Below, one piece after another: positions 6,126 through 6,596 of a DNA stretch of 6,596 bases (within the stretch, counting starts at the first letter, position 1; every line of letters begins with the position of its first letter). The stretch is from Parachlamydiales bacterium. Its GTDB lineage: Bacteria; Chlamydiota; Chlamydiia; Chlamydiales; SM23-39. The position numbers were made by a program, and so were the translations under genes. Under the pieces are notes generated by a model, which was not told the DNA's origin, searched no databases, and was given only the letters and a program-made list of their open reading frames with translations. The stretch spans positions 5,699-12,294 of the forward strand of contig PLXF01000030.1 of the NCBI GenBank assembly GCA_003151315.1, written 5' to 3'.

Positions 6126-6410
6126 ATGGCTACGATCACGAAAAAGAAGCTGATCCAAAATATCTCCCAAGCAAGAGGATTGCATCCTAACGATGTTCGT
6201 AATGTCATACAAGCATTTCTCGATGCGATGACCGATACGTTATCGAATGGAGACCGCCTGGAGTTTCGAGATTTTGGTGTATTCGAAGTTGTAGAAAGAA
6301 AGCAAAAAATTGGACGTAATCCAAAAAATGCTCACGTTCCTATTGTGATTCCCGCACGAAAAGCGGTGAAGTTTACTCCGGGTAAAAAGATGAAGAAGAA
6401 GATTCTTTAA
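6126..6410 (+). CDS. ihfA: HU/IHF-family DNA-bending protein
   Basis: A 94-residue histone-like protein that binds and bends DNA as a dimer in the nucleoid. An N-terminal helical dimer base (2-42) is followed by the conserved strand LEFRDFGVFEV (45-55) and the flexible arm with GRNPKN (63-68), where Pro66 is the residue that intercalates to kink DNA. ARKAVKFTPGKKMK and a basic C-terminus close the chain. The length is usual for the family. The sequence is very like the chlamydial IHF-type protein (CT267) as I recall it. The symbol ihfA follows that usage, but HU and IHF cannot be separated with certainty from sequence. The ATG at 6126 has its own strong ribosome site, and a TTG 60 bases upstream is an alternative start. 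The stop codon directly abuts the next ATG. Confidence 0.94.
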   Translation: MATITKKKLIQNISQARGLHPNDVRNVIQAFLDAMTDTLSNGDRLEFRDFGVFEVVERKQKIGRNPKNAHVPIVIPARKAVKFTPGKKMKKKIL

Positions 6411-6596
6411 ATGAACTCTTCGCTTGCCTCTCTCTCTGCAGACATTGTAAAAAATGTCCGCAAAGAGGAACCCTGGGGCGAACAAGCAGCTCCGGGGGCT
6501 GACCAAAATCAGCTCCCTGACGTTGGTTTTCGCGATCCGATCGATCTTTATAGACGCGTTAGATCTCCATTTATCCGAGATCCGCTTCTTCAACAC
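6411..6596 (+). CDS. Unknown protein, 5' part only
   Basis: An ATG immediately after the HU/IHF stop codon opens a frame of 62 codons that runs off the window without a stop. It reads MNSSLASLSADIVKNVRKEE at the start and later PDVGFRDPIDLYRRVRSPF. A purine-rich GAAGAAGA about eight bases upstream could act as a weak ribosome site, and the zero-base gap suggests translational coupling. There is no signal peptide or membrane span in the visible part, and I do not recognise a domain. In C. trachomatis the IHF-like gene CT267 neighbours a conserved hypothetical (CT266) next to accA, so this may be the CT266 counterpart. That is inference from recalled gene order only. Confidence 0.65.
   Translation, partial: MNSSLASLSADIVKNVRKEEPWGEQAAPGADQNQLPDVGFRDPIDLYRRVRSPFIRDPLLQH

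Noticed and set aside
6240..6596. Minus-strand open frame across the HU/IHF gene and the following gene
   Set aside because: It is antisense to a well-identified gene and the next coupled frame, with no recognisable motifs. It is best explained as a shadow.

Overview
The window looks like a chromosomal segment from a member of the Chlamydiae, most likely an environmental (Parachlamydia/Waddlia/Simkania-like) lineage. The best evidence is the small HU/IHF-family protein near the right end. Its start (MATITKKKLI), its LEFRDFGV core and its GRNPKN arm tip closely match my recollection of the chlamydial IHF-like protein (CT267 of C. trachomatis). A tyrosyl-tRNA synthetase and a ribose-5-phosphate isomerase fit a reduced but autonomous core metabolism. 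G+C is moderate, about 50% in a sampled row of tyrS. No genus can be fixed from the sequence alone.

Layout. Bases 1-152 are a near-perfect long inverted repeat (two 45-bp arms) cut by the window edge. It lies downstream of rpiA (minus strand, 240-923). Facing away from rpiA is a 100-codon unknown gene (1028-1330), followed by two candidate terminators and an AT-rich gap with a near-consensus sigma-70-type promoter (1548-1576). That promoter drives a large unknown gene (1608-4313, 901 aa). Its product has a disordered Ser/Pro-rich N-terminus, one membrane span, a run of degenerate helical repeats of about 27 residues centred on Trp, and a C-terminal domain. The gap 4314-4578 holds a 169-bp imperfect palindrome and the probable tyrS promoter. 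tyrS (4579-5850) is complete and has all its catalytic motifs. A 215-bp leader with two small hairpins precedes the HU/IHF gene (6126-6410). The HU/IHF stop codon abuts the start of another plus-strand gene (6411 to the window end, cut off).

The genes do not form one pathway. rpiA (pentose phosphates), tyrS (translation) and the HU/IHF gene (nucleoid) are housekeeping genes. The 901-aa protein is the accessory and most novel component. It has its own strong promoter, it is flanked by repeats or terminators, and its central third drops abruptly in G+C. That makes it a candidate lineage-specific membrane-anchored repeat protein. I see no CRISPR array, tRNA, rRNA, transposase or phage gene.
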